Positions 12,359 through 21,235 of a DNA stretch of 64,000 nt are shown one piece after another. Position numbers and translations under genes: made by a program. The first letter of the stretch is position 1. Every line of letters starts with the position of its first letter. Under the pieces are notes generated by a model. It was not told where the DNA came from, did not search any database, and worked only from the letters and a program-made list of their open reading frames with translations. Source of the stretch: Nocardia crassostreae (GTDB taxonomy: Bacteria > Actinomycetota > Actinomycetes > Mycobacteriales > Mycobacteriaceae); assembly GCF_001613405.1 (NCBI RefSeq), contig NZ_BDCH01000008.1, positions 21,200 to 85,199 of the forward strand, in the 5' to 3' direction.

Positions 12359-13432
12359 GTGCTCGACTTCATTTATTACCCGGTGTCGGCCATTCTGTGG
12401 TTCTGGCACAGGGTCTTCGGGTTCGCGCTGGGCAAGGACAATGGTCTGGCCTGGGCGCTGGCCGTGGTGTTCCTGGTCTTCACGCTCCGGCTGGTGCTGT
12501 ACAAGCCGTTCGTGAAGCAGGTGCGCACGACTCGGCAGATGCAGGAGTTGCAGCCGCAGATCAAGGAACTGCAGAAGAAGTACAAGAACGATCGTCAGCA
12601 GATGACGGTCGAGATGCAGAAGCTGCAGAAGGACCACGGCTTCAACCCCCTCATGGGCTGCCTCCCGGTGCTGCTGCAGGTTCCGGTCTTCCTCGGTCTG
12701 TTCCATGTGCTGCGCTCGTTCAACCGCACCGGGCACGGCTTCGGCCAGCTCGGTATGACCCCGTACGAGAACGCGCACACCGCGAACTATCTCTTCAACC
12801 CGGATGATGTTCAATCCTTCTTGCGGGCGCGTATTTTCGGCGCGCCGCTGTCGTCGTTCATCACCGAGCCGCAGAGCGTGCTCAACTCCTTCGCCGACTA
12901 CGGCGGCATTCCGGACAAGCTGAATATCGCCCTGGTCTCCATTCCGCTCATGGTGATCGCCGGTCTGGCAACGCATTTCAATGCCCGCGCCTCGGTGGCC
13001 CGGCAGAGTGCGGAGGCCGCGGCCAATCCGCAGGCCGCGCTGATGAACAAGCTGGCGCTGTGGGTGTTCCCGCTCGGCGTGCTCGTCGGTGGCCCGTTCC
13101 TGATGATCGCCGTCCTGATCTACTGGGTCTCCAACAACATCTGGACCTACGGACAGCAGCACCTCGTCTTCGGCGGCATGGAGAAGGAAGAAGAGGAGAA
13201 GAAGGCCGCCGCCCTGGAGCGCCGGGCCGCGAACGCCCCGAAGCCGGGGGCCAAGCCGGTCGATACGCGCAAGAAGCAGGACGCCAAGGTCGATGCCGAC
13301 TCCGTTGCGGTCGACGGCGAGACGCCCAAGGCCGTCCAGAACGGCTCCAAGCCCGCGGCGGGCGCGCGCCCGGCGGGCGGCAAGAAGCGGTCCGGCAATC
13401 GCGGTCGCGCCAATCAGAAGCGCCGCCGCTGA
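12359..13432 (+). CDS. yidC: Membrane protein insertase YidC
   Basis: YidC inserts and folds membrane proteins alone or with SecYEG. The 357-aa product begins [21 protein letters not shown] and shows the five-helix core, with [30 protein letters not shown] between helices 1 and 2 and a conserved last helix ([24 protein letters not shown]). A Lys/Glu/Ala-rich cytoplasmic tail follows. I chose GTG 12359, which has GGGAG about 12 nt upstream and matches mycobacterial N-termini; GTG 12347 is in frame but poorly spaced. It follows yidD by 4 bp. Confidence 0.96.
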   Translation: MLDFIYYPVSAILWFWHRVFGFALGKDNGLAWALAVVFLVFTLRLVLYKPFVKQVRTTRQMQELQPQIKELQKKYKNDRQQMTVEMQKLQKDHGFNPLMGCLPVLLQVPVFLGLFHVLRSFNRTGHGFGQLGMTPYENAHTANYLFNPDDVQSFLRARIFGAPLSSFITEPQSVLNSFADYGGIPDKLNIALVSIPLMVIAGLATHFNARASVARQSAEAAANPQAALMNKLALWVFPLGVLVGGPFLMIAVLIYWVSNNIWTYGQQHLVFGGMEKEEEEKKAAALERRAANAPKPGAKPVDTRKKQDAKVDADSVAVDGETPKAVQNGSKPAAGARPAGGKKRSGNRGRANQKRRR

Positions 13433-13510
13433 TCCTGCCGCGCACGCTCGACGGCCCTCAGAAGCTTCGACGGCGCAGTGCGCCGACAACTCCAGATGAA
13501 GGAAACAACC

Positions 13511-14059
13511 ATGACTGTTGATACCGACGGAGGGGACCCCACAGTGACGGCAGCGACCGCGGCATCGGATACCGCAACAGACGCCGTGCAGGACACCGAG
13601 GAAGCGCTCATCGAAGAGGGTGAGATCGCGGGCGACTACCTGGAGCAGTTGCTCGATGTGCTCGACTTCGACGGCGATATCGATCTCGATGTCGAGGGCG
13701 ATCGGGCCGTGGTGAGCATCGACGGTGGCAAGGATCCGACGAAGCTGGTCGGTCGTCGCGGTGAAGTCCTGGACGCGCTCCAGGAGCTCACCCGGCTGGC
13801 CGTGCAGCAGGCCACCGGCGTGCGCAGCCGCCTCATGCTCGATGTGGCCGGTTGGCGCGCCAAGCGCCGTTCGGAGCTGAGCGCGCTCGGTACCGAGGCC
13901 GGTAAGCGGGTCCTGGAAACCGGTGAGCGCGAGGCCCTCTCCCCCATGACCCCGTTCGAGCGCAAGATCGTGCACGACGCGGTCGCTGCCCTCGACGGTG
14001 TTGTCAGCGAGAGCGAAGGCGTGGAGCCGAACCGCAGGGTGGTCGTCCTCCCCGCCTGA
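13511..14059 (+). CDS. jag: Jag/KhpB-type R3H and KH domain RNA-binding protein
   Basis: The 182-aa protein has an acidic N-terminus, a KH-like domain (about residues 65-115; [20 protein letters not shown]) and an R3H domain ([16 protein letters not shown]...RRVVVLPA). Jag/KhpB proteins bind RNA and are almost always next to yidC, as here. Start ATG 13511 follows AAGGAA. Its exact role in actinobacteria is unknown to me. Confidence 0.92.
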   Translation: MTVDTDGGDPTVTAATAASDTATDAVQDTEEALIEEGEIAGDYLEQLLDVLDFDGDIDLDVEGDRAVVSIDGGKDPTKLVGRRGEVLDALQELTRLAVQQATGVRSRLMLDVAGWRAKRRSELSALGTEAGKRVLETGEREALSPMTPFERKIVHDAVAALDGVVSESEGVEPNRRVVVLPA

Positions 14060-14153
14060 CACGCACACCGCTTCTAGCCAGGGCCCCCGCGTCGAACAGA
14101 CCGGGGGCCCTACGCTTGTAATGAGTCCAGCCGCTCCCCTAGTTTTCGGAAGG

Positions 14154-14891
14154 ATGTTTCACGTGGAACCTGGCACCGAGGTGACCGATCCGAATGGTCC
14201 GGTCGAGCCGCCAGCCGCGGCCGCGGTGGTCTTCGGGGACCGGCTGGATATGGCCCGGCGCTACTACGATGCGCTCGCGGGCGCGGGTGTGGAGCGCGGG
14301 CTGATCGGTCCGCGCGAGGTGCCGCGGCTGTGGGATAGGCACATCCTCAATTGCGCGGTCATCGGTGAACTCATCCCCCAGGGCGCCTCCGTGGTCGATA
14401 TCGGCAGCGGTGCGGGACTGCCCGGCATCCCTCTCGCCATTGCCCGGCCCGATCTCCGGATCACCTTGGTGGAGCCGCTCTTGCGCCGCACAGTCTTCCT
14501 CGCTGAGTTCGTCAATGAGGTGGGACTGGACAACATCACCGTCGTGCGCGGGCGTGCGGAACAGGCGGGCGTGAAGAAGGAAGCGGGCGGCGCGGACTTC
14601 GTCACCTCCCGCGCGGTCGCGCCCCTGGCGAAGCTGGCCGGTTGGTCCATGCCGCTGGTGTACGAGCACGGACGGATGATCGCCCTCAAGGGAATCAGCG
14701 CCGCCGAGGAGTTGGAGCGCGATCGCGCCGAACTCACGAAGGCGGGCGCGGGTCATGCCGAAGTCATCGAGTGCGGTGCGGGCATTCTGGAGACCCCCAC
14801 CTTCGTCATCCGCGCCGAGCGCCTCCCCCGCAGTGAACTCCGCGGCGCGAATCGCGCGGCCAAGCGCGCGGACCGCCCCAAGCGACACTGA
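14154..14891 (+). CDS. rsmG: 16S rRNA (guanine-527-N7)-methyltransferase
   Basis: RsmG (GidB) methylates G527 of 16S rRNA; its loss gives low-level streptomycin resistance in many bacteria. The 245-aa protein has the SAM-binding motif [22 protein letters not shown] and the conserved [11 protein letters not shown]. The start is uncertain: ATG 14154 abuts GGAAGG (14148-14153) with no spacer, whereas GTG 14163 has an ideal 9-nt spacer and lies inside a parS-like site. An upstream ATG at 14121 is also in frame. It precedes parA in the conserved order. Confidence 0.94.
   Translation: MFHVEPGTEVTDPNGPVEPPAAAAVVFGDRLDMARRYYDALAGAGVERGLIGPREVPRLWDRHILNCAVIGELIPQGASVVDIGSGAGLPGIPLAIARPDLRITLVEPLLRRTVFLAEFVNEVGLDNITVVRGRAEQAGVKKEAGGADFVTSRAVAPLAKLAGWSMPLVYEHGRMIALKGISAAEELERDRAELTKAGAGHAEVIECGAGILETPTFVIRAERLPRSELRGANRAAKRADRPKRH
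14155..14170 (+). other. parS: parS-like ParB-binding site over the rsmG start
   Basis: TGTTTCACGTGGAACC matches the parS consensus TGTTTCACGTGAAACA at 14 of 16 positions. It overlaps both candidate rsmG start codons, so ParB binding could affect rsmG expression. It is near-identical to the site next to gyrB. Confidence 0.7.
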
Positions 14892-14910
14892 GGCGTACTG
14901 GCCGAGACTA

Positions 14911-14926
14911 TGTTTCACGGGAAACA
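14911..14926 (+). other. parS: parS-like ParB-binding site
   Basis: TGTTTCACGGGAAACA differs from the parS consensus TGTTTCACGTGAAACA at one position (T10 to G). It lies in the rsmG-parA gap and is identical to the sites at 14976 and 15355. Confidence 0.8.
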
Positions 14927-14975
14927 TCGTCACGGTGACGAAGCTGCGCTACTCTTCGTCCTCGTCCGGTCGGCA

Positions 14976-14991
14976 TGTTTCACGGGAAACA
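14976..14991 (+). other. parS: parS-like ParB-binding site
   Basis: Second copy of TGTTTCACGGGAAACA in the rsmG-parA gap, 65 bp from the first, start to start. It matches consensus parS at 15 of 16 positions. Confidence 0.8.
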
Positions 14992-15334
14992 TCGACCGAA
15001 ATTTCGTGCAAGGTGGACGATTTTGCGTGTCGCGTGAAGTTCGTTGCCGTTCAACTTCCGTATTGTGTCTCCTACTGGCAAGCTAGTGATCGTCGAGCGT
15101 GAGCGCACACCTGCGATGCCCGGCAGGCTCGAAATCGGCTGCACGTCAGTTGGGAACGGCGTCCGGAATGGGTATCGATCGCGCACCTCATACCTCCTCG
15201 GTTCCAACGCAGCGCTGCGTGTCGGAATGGCAGCGGCAGTCCCGCTCCCCCGGCACGTGCGCTGTCGCGGCTGCTGCCAGGTGCGGAAATCAGCTCGGCC
15301 ACGTGTCTTTGAGTTCTCGGGGTTAGGAGCCTGT

Positions 15335-16357
15335 ATGTCCAACGGTCCGGCGAATGTTTCACGGGAAACAACGTCCCGGGTTCCCGGCATGCTCGATACC
15401 GGTGCCTTCGACGTGGAGGAGTTCAGCCGCACTCCGTTCGGGAACATCTCCGCCAACGAGACTCCCATTGCCGCCGAAGCCCAGCGCGCCAGCCAGGTGC
15501 TGCACCCTGGCAATGCCTCCCTGCCGCGTCCGCGGGAGCAGCGCATCATCACCATCGCCAATCAGAAGGGCGGCGTCGGCAAGACCACGACCGCCGTGAA
15601 TCTGGCCGCCGCACTTGCCATCCAGGGGATGCGGGTGCTGGTCATCGATCTCGACCCGCAGGGCAATGCCAGCACGGCGCTTGGCATCGAACACCACTCG
15701 GGTATTCCGTCGAGCTACGAACTCCTCATCGGCGAGTGCACGGTGCAGGAGGCCATTCAGCAGAGCCCGCACAGTGAACGGCTGCTGTGTATTCCGGCCA
15801 CCATCGATCTCGCGGGTGCGGAGATCGAGCTCGTCTCCATGGTCGCCCGCGAGGGTCGGTTGAAGCAGGCCATCCAGGAGGCCAACCTCGCCGGGTACGA
15901 CATCGACTACGTCATGATCGACTGCCCGCCCTCGCTCGGCCTGCTCACGGTGAACGCCATGGTCGCCGCCAAGGAGGTCCTCATCCCCATTCAGTGCGAG
16001 TACTACGCACTGGAGGGCGTGGGGCAGTTGCTGCGCAATATCGGACTGGTGCAGTCGCATCTGAATCCCGAATTGCATGTCTCCACCGTTGTTCTCACCA
16101 TGTACGACGGCCGCACCAAACTGGCCGACCAGGTGGCCGAGGAAGTCCGCACGCACTTCGGCGATGCGGTGCTGCGCTCGGTCATCCCCCGCAGCGTCAA
16201 GGTTTCCGAGGCGCCCGGCTACGGCATGACGGTGCTCGATTACGATCCGGGTTCGCGCGGTGCGATGAGTTATCTCGATGCCGGACGGGAGATGGCGGCT
16301 CGTTCGGCGCGTCAAACCGGTGCGGGGACGCTGCCCAACGCAGAATCCGATATGTAG
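15335..16357 (+). CDS. parA: Chromosome-partitioning ATPase ParA
   Basis: ParA is the Walker-type ATPase that, with ParB-parS, segregates newly replicated origins. The 340-aa product has a deviant Walker A (NQKGGVGKTTTAVNLA), a switch region (VIDLDPQGNASTALG) and Walker B (YVMIDCPPSLGLLT). An N-terminal extension of about 65 residues contains NVSRETT, encoded by an embedded parS. ATG 15335 follows AGGAG with a 6-nt spacer; the longer upstream frame is not coding. parB follows after 61 bp. Confidence 0.97.
   Translation: MSNGPANVSRETTSRVPGMLDTGAFDVEEFSRTPFGNISANETPIAAEAQRASQVLHPGNASLPRPREQRIITIANQKGGVGKTTTAVNLAAALAIQGMRVLVIDLDPQGNASTALGIEHHSGIPSSYELLIGECTVQEAIQQSPHSERLLCIPATIDLAGAEIELVSMVAREGRLKQAIQEANLAGYDIDYVMIDCPPSLGLLTVNAMVAAKEVLIPIQCEYYALEGVGQLLRNIGLVQSHLNPELHVSTVVLTMYDGRTKLADQVAEEVRTHFGDAVLRSVIPRSVKVSEAPGYGMTVLDYDPGSRGAMSYLDAGREMAARSARQTGAGTLPNAESDM
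15355..15370 (+). other. parS: parS-like site inside the parA coding sequence
   Basis: Third exact copy of TGTTTCACGGGAAACA, read in frame as part of the ParA N-terminus (VSRET). The G at position 10 is silent for the encoded Arg (CGG for CGT). The coding sequence here appears to have been shaped by the site. Confidence 0.8.
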
Positions 16358-16418
16358 TGAATTTCCGGTGCGGTGAACAACCCGGTGTAGTTGGACAACG
16401 AAAGGGGTCGGTAGACCG

Positions 16419-17432
16419 ATGAGTCAGGCGAAGAAGGGTGGACTCGGACGCGGTCTCGCCGCACTGATCCCGACCGGGCCCACGGCCACCCAGGGGCTGG
16501 GCAGTGCCGCCGCGAACGTCGTCATCGGTCTCGATCCGATCGGGCCGCAACCGGCTTCGGCCTTCCTGCACCGGGTCCCGGATCCGACGGATGTCGTCGA
16601 CGGCGTCGATGCGGGCGCGGTGTACCGGGAGATTCCGCCGGGCGATATCGAGCCGAATCCCAAGCAGCCGCGCCAGGTCTTCGATGACGAGGCGCTCGCC
16701 GAACTGGTGCACTCCATCAAGGAATTCGGCCTCATGCAGCCGATCGTGGTGCGCCAGGTCGAATCCGGGCCGCAGCCGAAGTATCAGCTCATCATGGGCG
16801 AGCGGCGGTGGCGCGCGAGCCAGGAGGCGGGCCTGTCCGCCATTCCGGCCATTGTGCGCGAGACCGCCGATGAATCGCTGCTCCGGGATGCGTTGCTGGA
16901 GAACATTCATCGCGTCCAGCTGAATCCGCTCGAAGAGGCGGCGGCCTATCAGCAGCTGCTGGAGGAGTTCGGCGTCACCCACGAGGAACTGGCTTCCCGA
17001 ATCGGCCGGTCCCGTCCGGTCGTGACGAATATGATTCGCCTGCTGAAACTTCCGATTCCGGTGCAGCGCCGGGTCGCGGCGGGCGTGCTCTCCGCGGGTC
17101 ATGCTCGCGCGCTGCTCGGTTTGGAGGGCGGCGCCGAGGTACAGATCGACCTCGCCGAGCGGATCGTGAAGGAAGGCATGTCGGTCCGGTCCACCGAGGA
17201 GGCCGTCACACTGGCCAATCGGAATCCGGATGCGGCCGTCACTCCCCCGGCGCCCAAGCGGAAGCCGATTCAGATGCCGGGCCTCCAGGATGTGGCGGAG
17301 CGGTTGTCGGAGTCGTTCGATACTCGCGTCACGGTGAGTCTCGGCAAGCGCAAGGGCAAGATCACCGTCGAATTCGGTTCGATCGACGATTTGGAACGAA
17401 TCGTAAGCCTGATGGAGCAGTCGAAGCTGTAG
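16419..17432 (+). CDS. parB: Chromosome-partitioning protein ParB
   Basis: ParB is a CTP-dependent clamp that loads at parS, spreads and organises the origin region for ParA and SMC. The 337-aa protein begins [14 protein letters not shown] (N-terminal ParA-activating peptide). It has the CTP-binding domain with GERRWRAS and [16 protein letters not shown], a helix-turn-helix ([21 protein letters not shown]) that reads parS, and a C-terminal dimerisation domain. The ATG follows AAAGGGG. It is coupled with parA and the nearby parS cluster. Confidence 0.97.
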   Translation: MSQAKKGGLGRGLAALIPTGPTATQGLGSAAANVVIGLDPIGPQPASAFLHRVPDPTDVVDGVDAGAVYREIPPGDIEPNPKQPRQVFDDEALAELVHSIKEFGLMQPIVVRQVESGPQPKYQLIMGERRWRASQEAGLSAIPAIVRETADESLLRDALLENIHRVQLNPLEEAAAYQQLLEEFGVTHEELASRIGRSRPVVTNMIRLLKLPIPVQRRVAAGVLSAGHARALLGLEGGAEVQIDLAERIVKEGMSVRSTEEAVTLANRNPDAAVTPPAPKRKPIQMPGLQDVAERLSESFDTRVTVSLGKRKGKITVEFGSIDDLERIVSLMEQSKL

Positions 17433-17436
17433 CGGA

Positions 17437-17458
17437 GCCCCACCCAGAGGGTCGGGGC
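17437..17458 (+). terminator. Hairpin after parB
   Basis: GCCCCACCC and GGGTCGGGGC form an imperfect GC-rich stem around AGA, 5 bp after the parB stop. There is no clear T tract, so termination here is only plausible. Confidence 0.4.
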
Positions 17459-17573
17459 CGAAACGTCACTGTGACGCGGGGCCTGATGCCCTCGACGTCA
17501 GGTCCTGACACTATGGAAGAGGCGTGATTGCTTTGATCGCTTATTCTTGCTGGCGAGTAGATATTGATGCGAC

Positions 17574-18347
17574 GTGAGTGTGGATGAATCGGACAGCTGG
17601 AGGCTGAGCAGAGCGGTGTCGACCAGCGTTACCGCACTTACCCTCAGCGGACTCGACAAACTTCCGGGCCACGCGCGCCGATGCGTGTTCTGGGAGATGG
17701 ATCCGGCCGTGGCGGCGGACTCCCGCAGTTTCAGTGACCCGGTCTTCGAGAAGGAGGCCTGGCTGTCCACCGTCATGCTCGAATGGGGCTCCTGTGGACA
17801 GGTGGCTCTCGTGGACGGGCAGTCGGCCGGATGCGCGCTGTACGCGCCGCCGCGGGTGGTGCCGCGCGCCGGGTTGTTCCCCACCTCCCCCGTCAGCCCG
17901 GATGCCGTCCTGCTGACCACGCTGCGGGCCGAAATGCCCTATCAGCAGACCGATGTAGCCCATCAGCTGATTCAGGCCGTGGTGGGCGATCTGATGCGTC
18001 GTGGCGTGCGGGCCATCGAGGCGTTCGGGATGCGGTGGGATCCGCCCACGACCGCCATGTCGGAGTGGGCCGGGTCCATGATGTTCCTGGAGCGCATTGC
18101 GCCCACTCCCCTGCGGGCGCCGCGCAGCCCCTCGCATGCGGATGGCTGCTTGCCCGAGGCGTGCATGATCGATGCCGATTTCCTCGAGGATGTGGGTTTC
18201 AAAGTGGTTGCCTCGCATCACCGGTTCCCCCGGCTGCGCCTGGAACTCGATAGTGACCATCTCTGGAAGGAAGACGTCGAACGGGCGCTCGATCAGCTGC
18301 TCGCCGCGGCGGAACTGACCATGCCCACGCGCATGGTCACCCTCTGA
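17574..18347 (+). CDS. GNAT-like protein next to parB (Rv3916c type)
   Basis: The 257-aa protein occupies the Rv3916c position downstream of parB in mycobacteria. A central segment (TTLRAEMPYQQTDVAHQLIQAVVGDLMRRGVRAIEAFG) resembles the acetyl-CoA-binding helix-strand unit of GNAT acetyltransferases, and FLEDVGFKVVASHHRFPRLRLEL looks like a GNAT C-terminus, but the P-loop is not textbook. Substrate is unknown. The start GTG 17574 is uncertain because no strong ribosome-binding site precedes it. It converges on cwlM through a shared terminator. Confidence 0.72.
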   Translation: MSVDESDSWRLSRAVSTSVTALTLSGLDKLPGHARRCVFWEMDPAVAADSRSFSDPVFEKEAWLSTVMLEWGSCGQVALVDGQSAGCALYAPPRVVPRAGLFPTSPVSPDAVLLTTLRAEMPYQQTDVAHQLIQAVVGDLMRRGVRAIEAFGMRWDPPTTAMSEWAGSMMFLERIAPTPLRAPRSPSHADGCLPEACMIDADFLEDVGFKVVASHHRFPRLRLELDSDHLWKEDVERALDQLLAAAELTMPTRMVTL

Positions 18348-18350
18348 TCG

Positions 18351-18391
18351 AAAAAAGGGGGTAGGAGCTGAAAAGCTCCTACCCCTTACTT
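18351..18391. terminator. Bidirectional terminator between the GNAT gene and cwlM
   Basis: A perfect 12-bp stem (GGGGTAGGAGCT, 18358-18369, with its complement at 18374-18385) closes a GAAA loop. Runs of A before and T-rich sequence after the stem let it work on both strands, between two convergent genes. Confidence 0.92.
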
Positions 18392-18399
18392 CTTTCGTC

Positions 18400-19596
18400 T
18401 CACATACGGTCGGCGGCCGCCAACTCTTCGGCGAGCAGTTCCGCGAACGTGTAAGTGCCCGTGGGCTGATCGTCCTGGCCGAGCAGGTAGAGGCGCTTGA
18501 CCGAGATGAGGATGGCTTCGGCGATCACATCGCGCATGCGCGGGTTGGTGAGGACCGAGGAGTCGTATTCGCTGGTGAGGTAACCGATGTCGACCTGGAC
18601 GGTGGGCATCTTGGTGAGGCGCAGCAGATCCCAGGTGCGGGCGTGGGTCCGGCAGTCCTGCAAGGAGGTTCGGGCCACGATCTCGCGCTGGATGAAGCCC
18701 GCCAGGACCTGGCCGATCATCGAGGTGGAGCCGTGCGAATTGCCGAAGTGGAAGCTGGCGACGCCGCTGGCCGCACCGCTGGGGTTGCCCGCGCAGCGCA
18801 GCGAGATCATGAGGTCGGCGTCGAAAGTATTGGAGGTCTCGGCCCGTTCGGCATCGGAGGGGTTGGCGCCCCACGGCCGGGACAGGAAGGTCTCCATACC
18901 GGTGGCGGCCATGCGGCCCTCGAGTCGGCTGGCCAGATCCCACAGGATCTCCGATTCGTACACGTCGCCGAATTCGGTGGGCACGGCCGAGCCCTTGTCC
19001 GGGCCGCCCAGGCCCGGATCGATGACGATGCGCTTACCGGTGAGCTGCGGCCCGGCCCGGTGAACCACCTCTTCCTCGGCAATGCGATGCGGATTGCCGC
19101 CGGTCACCCTGGCGCCGAGCAGATCCAGCGAGCGCAGCGTGTCCGGACCGCAGATGCCGTCCGAGGACAGGCCGATCTCGCGCTGGAAGGAGGTGAGCGC
19201 GTCATGGGTGTGCGGGCCGAAATAGCCGTCCACGCGGTGCACGTAGAAGCCGAGGTCCTGTAGCCGCCGCTGCAGGGTGGCGACATCGTCGCCGTACAGC
19301 GGCGCCGACAGCTGATAGATGAGGGTGCGGGCGCCGAGCCGGTAGGACGCCTCTTTCAGCGCCCGATAGGTGGCCGGGCCGACCACGCCGTCCACGAGCA
19401 GGCCGCGATGCTGCTGGAAAGCGCGTACCGCGGAATCGAGATCGTGATCGAAGGTGGCGTCGGCGTCCTTCCAGTACTCCCCGTTCCCGGCGACCGGATC
19501 GGAATGGGGGTGTGTGTGCAGGAATCCGAGGCTTGCCAGGGTGCTCCGAACCTCAGCTACGGCTGGTCCAGTATCGCCGTGACGAAGTCGGTGCAT
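18400..19596 (-). CDS. cwlM: CwlM-like amidase-fold regulator of peptidoglycan synthesis
   Basis: The 398-aa protein has two peptidoglycan-binding-like domains (about residues 5-75 and 85-160; GLLVDGVVGPATYRAL and VDGYFGPHTHDALTSFQ) followed by an Amidase_3 domain. In mycobacteria CwlM is cytoplasmic; phosphorylated by PknB, it activates MurA. The C-terminus keeps the Thr-rich TGTYTFAELLAEEL resembling the mycobacterial phosphorylated tail. The start ATG 19596 follows AAGGAAAGGG. Position after trxA and opposite the GNAT gene matches Rv3915. No signal peptide is visible. Confidence 0.9.
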   Translation of the reverse strand: MHRLRHGDTGPAVAEVRSTLASLGFLHTHPHSDPVAGNGEYWKDADATFDHDLDSAVRAFQQHRGLLVDGVVGPATYRALKEASYRLGARTLIYQLSAPLYGDDVATLQRRLQDLGFYVHRVDGYFGPHTHDALTSFQREIGLSSDGICGPDTLRSLDLLGARVTGGNPHRIAEEEVVHRAGPQLTGKRIVIDPGLGGPDKGSAVPTEFGDVYESEILWDLASRLEGRMAATGMETFLSRPWGANPSDAERAETSNTFDADLMISLRCAGNPSGAASGVASFHFGNSHGSTSMIGQVLAGFIQREIVARTSLQDCRTHARTWDLLRLTKMPTVQVDIGYLTSEYDSSVLTNPRMRDVIAEAILISVKRLYLLGQDDQPTGTYTFAELLAEELAAADRM

Positions 19597-19723
19597 GCGT
19601 AAGAGCCCTTTCCTTCCGCCAGCCCGGGTACCCACTCGCGCGCAGGTTCACACCTGCCCACGACCGGTGCGTCGGTCGATTGTCGCAGACCCGGACGGAT
19701 TATCGGCAACTGTCGAGTGCAGG

Positions 19724-19806
19724 CATCCTATCCGGGCGCCAGCGTCAGGGGGCGGAGGCGGGAAGCTTGCGTAACCACGCAGGCCCCCGCTGGCGCCCAC
19801 ATCCTA
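19724..19806. repeat. Structured inverted-repeat element flanked by a 7-bp direct repeat
   Basis: GGGCGCCAGCG (19734-19744) and its exact complement (19788-19798) enclose further GGGG/CCCC pairing and an inner TGCGT-AACC-ACGCA hairpin. The whole unit is bracketed by CATCCTA at 19724-19730 and 19800-19806, like a target-site duplication. It sits between trxA and cwlM, which face the same way, and could be a trxA terminator, an RNA element or a small MITE-like insertion. Confidence 0.55.
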
Positions 19807-19816
19807 CACAGCGTCG

Positions 19817-20155
19817 TTAGAGCACACCTTCGAGTTCACGGAGAAGGGCGGCTTTGCCTTTGGCGCCGACGATCCGCTTGACTTCCTTACCGCCCTGGAA
19901 CAGCACCATGGTGGGCAGGGACAGAATGCCGTAGTGCTTGGCGCTCTCCGGATTGTTGTCGGCGTCGACCTTGGCGATGGTGATCTTGTCCGAGTTGGTG
20001 GCGGCGATCTCCTCCAGCACCGGGGCCACCATCTTGCACGGACCGCACCAGGCCGCCCAGAAGTCGACCAGGACTGGCTTCTCGCTCAACAGCACGTCGT
20101 CGGCGAAGGAGGCGTCGGTGACGGTCTTCGTGGCGGTGGTCTTGGCGTCGGACAT
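19817..20155 (-). CDS. trxA: Thioredoxin
   Basis: Small cytoplasmic disulfide reductase reduced by TrxB. The 112-aa product has the active site W36-C37-G38-P39-C40 in VDFWAAWCGPCKMVAP, the cis-proline segment LSLPTMVLFQGG, and normal length. It lies 11 bp downstream of trxB in the sigM-rsmA-trxB-trxA cluster, equivalent to mycobacterial trxC. Confidence 0.97.
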   Translation of the reverse strand: MSDAKTTATKTVTDASFADDVLLSEKPVLVDFWAAWCGPCKMVAPVLEEIAATNSDKITIAKVDADNNPESAKHYGILSLPTMVLFQGGKEVKRIVGAKGKAALLRELEGVL

Positions 20156-20166
20156 GGAGACTCCTC

Positions 20167-21150
20167 TTAGTTGTTCACTTCGACCGGCTGACCGGCGTGT
20201 TCGAGAGTATTGCTGGTGATGTCGCCCTGCTCGGCCAGCCAGCGTTCGGCGTCGATGGCGGCGCGGCAGCCGGTGCCCGCGGCGGTGATGGCCTGCCGGT
20301 AGGTGTGGTCGACCAGGTCACCGGCGGCGAAGACGCCGGGGATCGAGGTGTAGGTGGTCGGATCCTGGACCTTCACATAGCCGTCCGGATCCAGATCGAC
20401 CTGACCGGCGACCAGTTCGCTGCGCGGATCGTGGCCGATGGCGACGAACAGGCCGGTGGCGGCCAGCTCGGTGACCTCGCCGGTGCGGGTATCGCGCAGG
20501 CTCAGGCTGGTGACACTGGAATCACCGTGCACTTCAACCACTTCCGCGTTCAGCACGAAGCGGATCTTGTCGTTGTTCTTGGCGCGGTCCAGCATGATGC
20601 GTGAGGCGCGGAACTCCTCGCGGCGGTGCACCACGGTGACGCTGGAGGCGAATTTGGTGAGGAAGATGGCCTCTTCCATGGCGGAGTCGCCGCCGCCGAC
20701 CACCACGATGTCCTGGCCCTTGAAGAAGAAGCCGTCGCAGGTGGCGCAGGCGCTGACGCCGCGGCCGAGCAGCTTCTGCTCACCCGGGACGTTCAGGTAG
20801 CGGGCCGCGGAGCCCATGGCCAGGATGACGGCGTAGGCCTCGAAGGTCTCGTCGCCGACGGTGACCTTCTTGATGGCGCCGGAGAGGTCGAGGGCGTCGA
20901 CGTCCTCGGTGCGGATGTCCGCGCCGAAGCGCTTGGCCTGCTCGCGCATCTCCTCCATGAGGTCGGGGCCCATGATGCCCTCCCGGAAGCCCGGGAAGTT
21001 CTCCACCTCGGTGGTGGTCATGAGCGCGCCGCCGAACTGGGTGCCCTCGAAGAGCAGGGGTTCGAGTTCCGCACGTGCCGCGTAGACAGCTGCCGTGTAG
21101 CCGGCAGGTCCGGAACCGACGATGATCAGGTCGCGAACAGGCGTACTCAA
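20167..21150 (-). CDS. trxB: Thioredoxin-disulfide reductase
   Basis: FAD enzyme that transfers electrons from NADPH to thioredoxin. The 327-aa protein has the FAD motif [16 protein letters not shown], the redox pair C135-A-T-C138 in [13 protein letters not shown], the NADPH motif [13 protein letters not shown] and a C-terminal [16 protein letters not shown]. Length is typical of low-molecular-weight TrxB. The anti-sigma gene lies 85 bp upstream on the same strand, so SigM may drive it by read-through. Confidence 0.97.
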   Translation of the reverse strand: MSTPVRDLIIVGSGPAGYTAAVYAARAELEPLLFEGTQFGGALMTTTEVENFPGFREGIMGPDLMEEMREQAKRFGADIRTEDVDALDLSGAIKKVTVGDETFEAYAVILAMGSAARYLNVPGEQKLLGRGVSACATCDGFFFKGQDIVVVGGGDSAMEEAIFLTKFASSVTVVHRREEFRASRIMLDRAKNNDKIRFVLNAEVVEVHGDSSVTSLSLRDTRTGEVTELAATGLFVAIGHDPRSELVAGQVDLDPDGYVKVQDPTTYTSIPGVFAAGDLVDHTYRQAITAAGTGCRAAIDAERWLAEQGDITSNTLEHAGQPVEVNN

Positions 21151-21235
21151 GGGACCCTCCGAGGAAGTTGTTGGACAAGCGTGTCGGTCAACAACAGGGT
21201 AAACGGCCTTGTTCCCCGGGTTGCGTCACGCCTGT

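Larger units (their letters stand above)
14892..15334. other. rsmG-parA intergenic region with parS sites (443 bp)
   Basis: This non-coding gap carries two parS-like sites and must hold the parAB promoter. The upstream frame of parA is open here but lacks coding character, and the well-placed ribosome-binding site lies just before 15335. I see no further gene. Confidence 0.6.

Noticed and set aside
12131..14068. A 645-codon minus-strand frame across yidD, yidC and jag
   Set aside because: Antisense to three well-identified conserved genes in the expected order.
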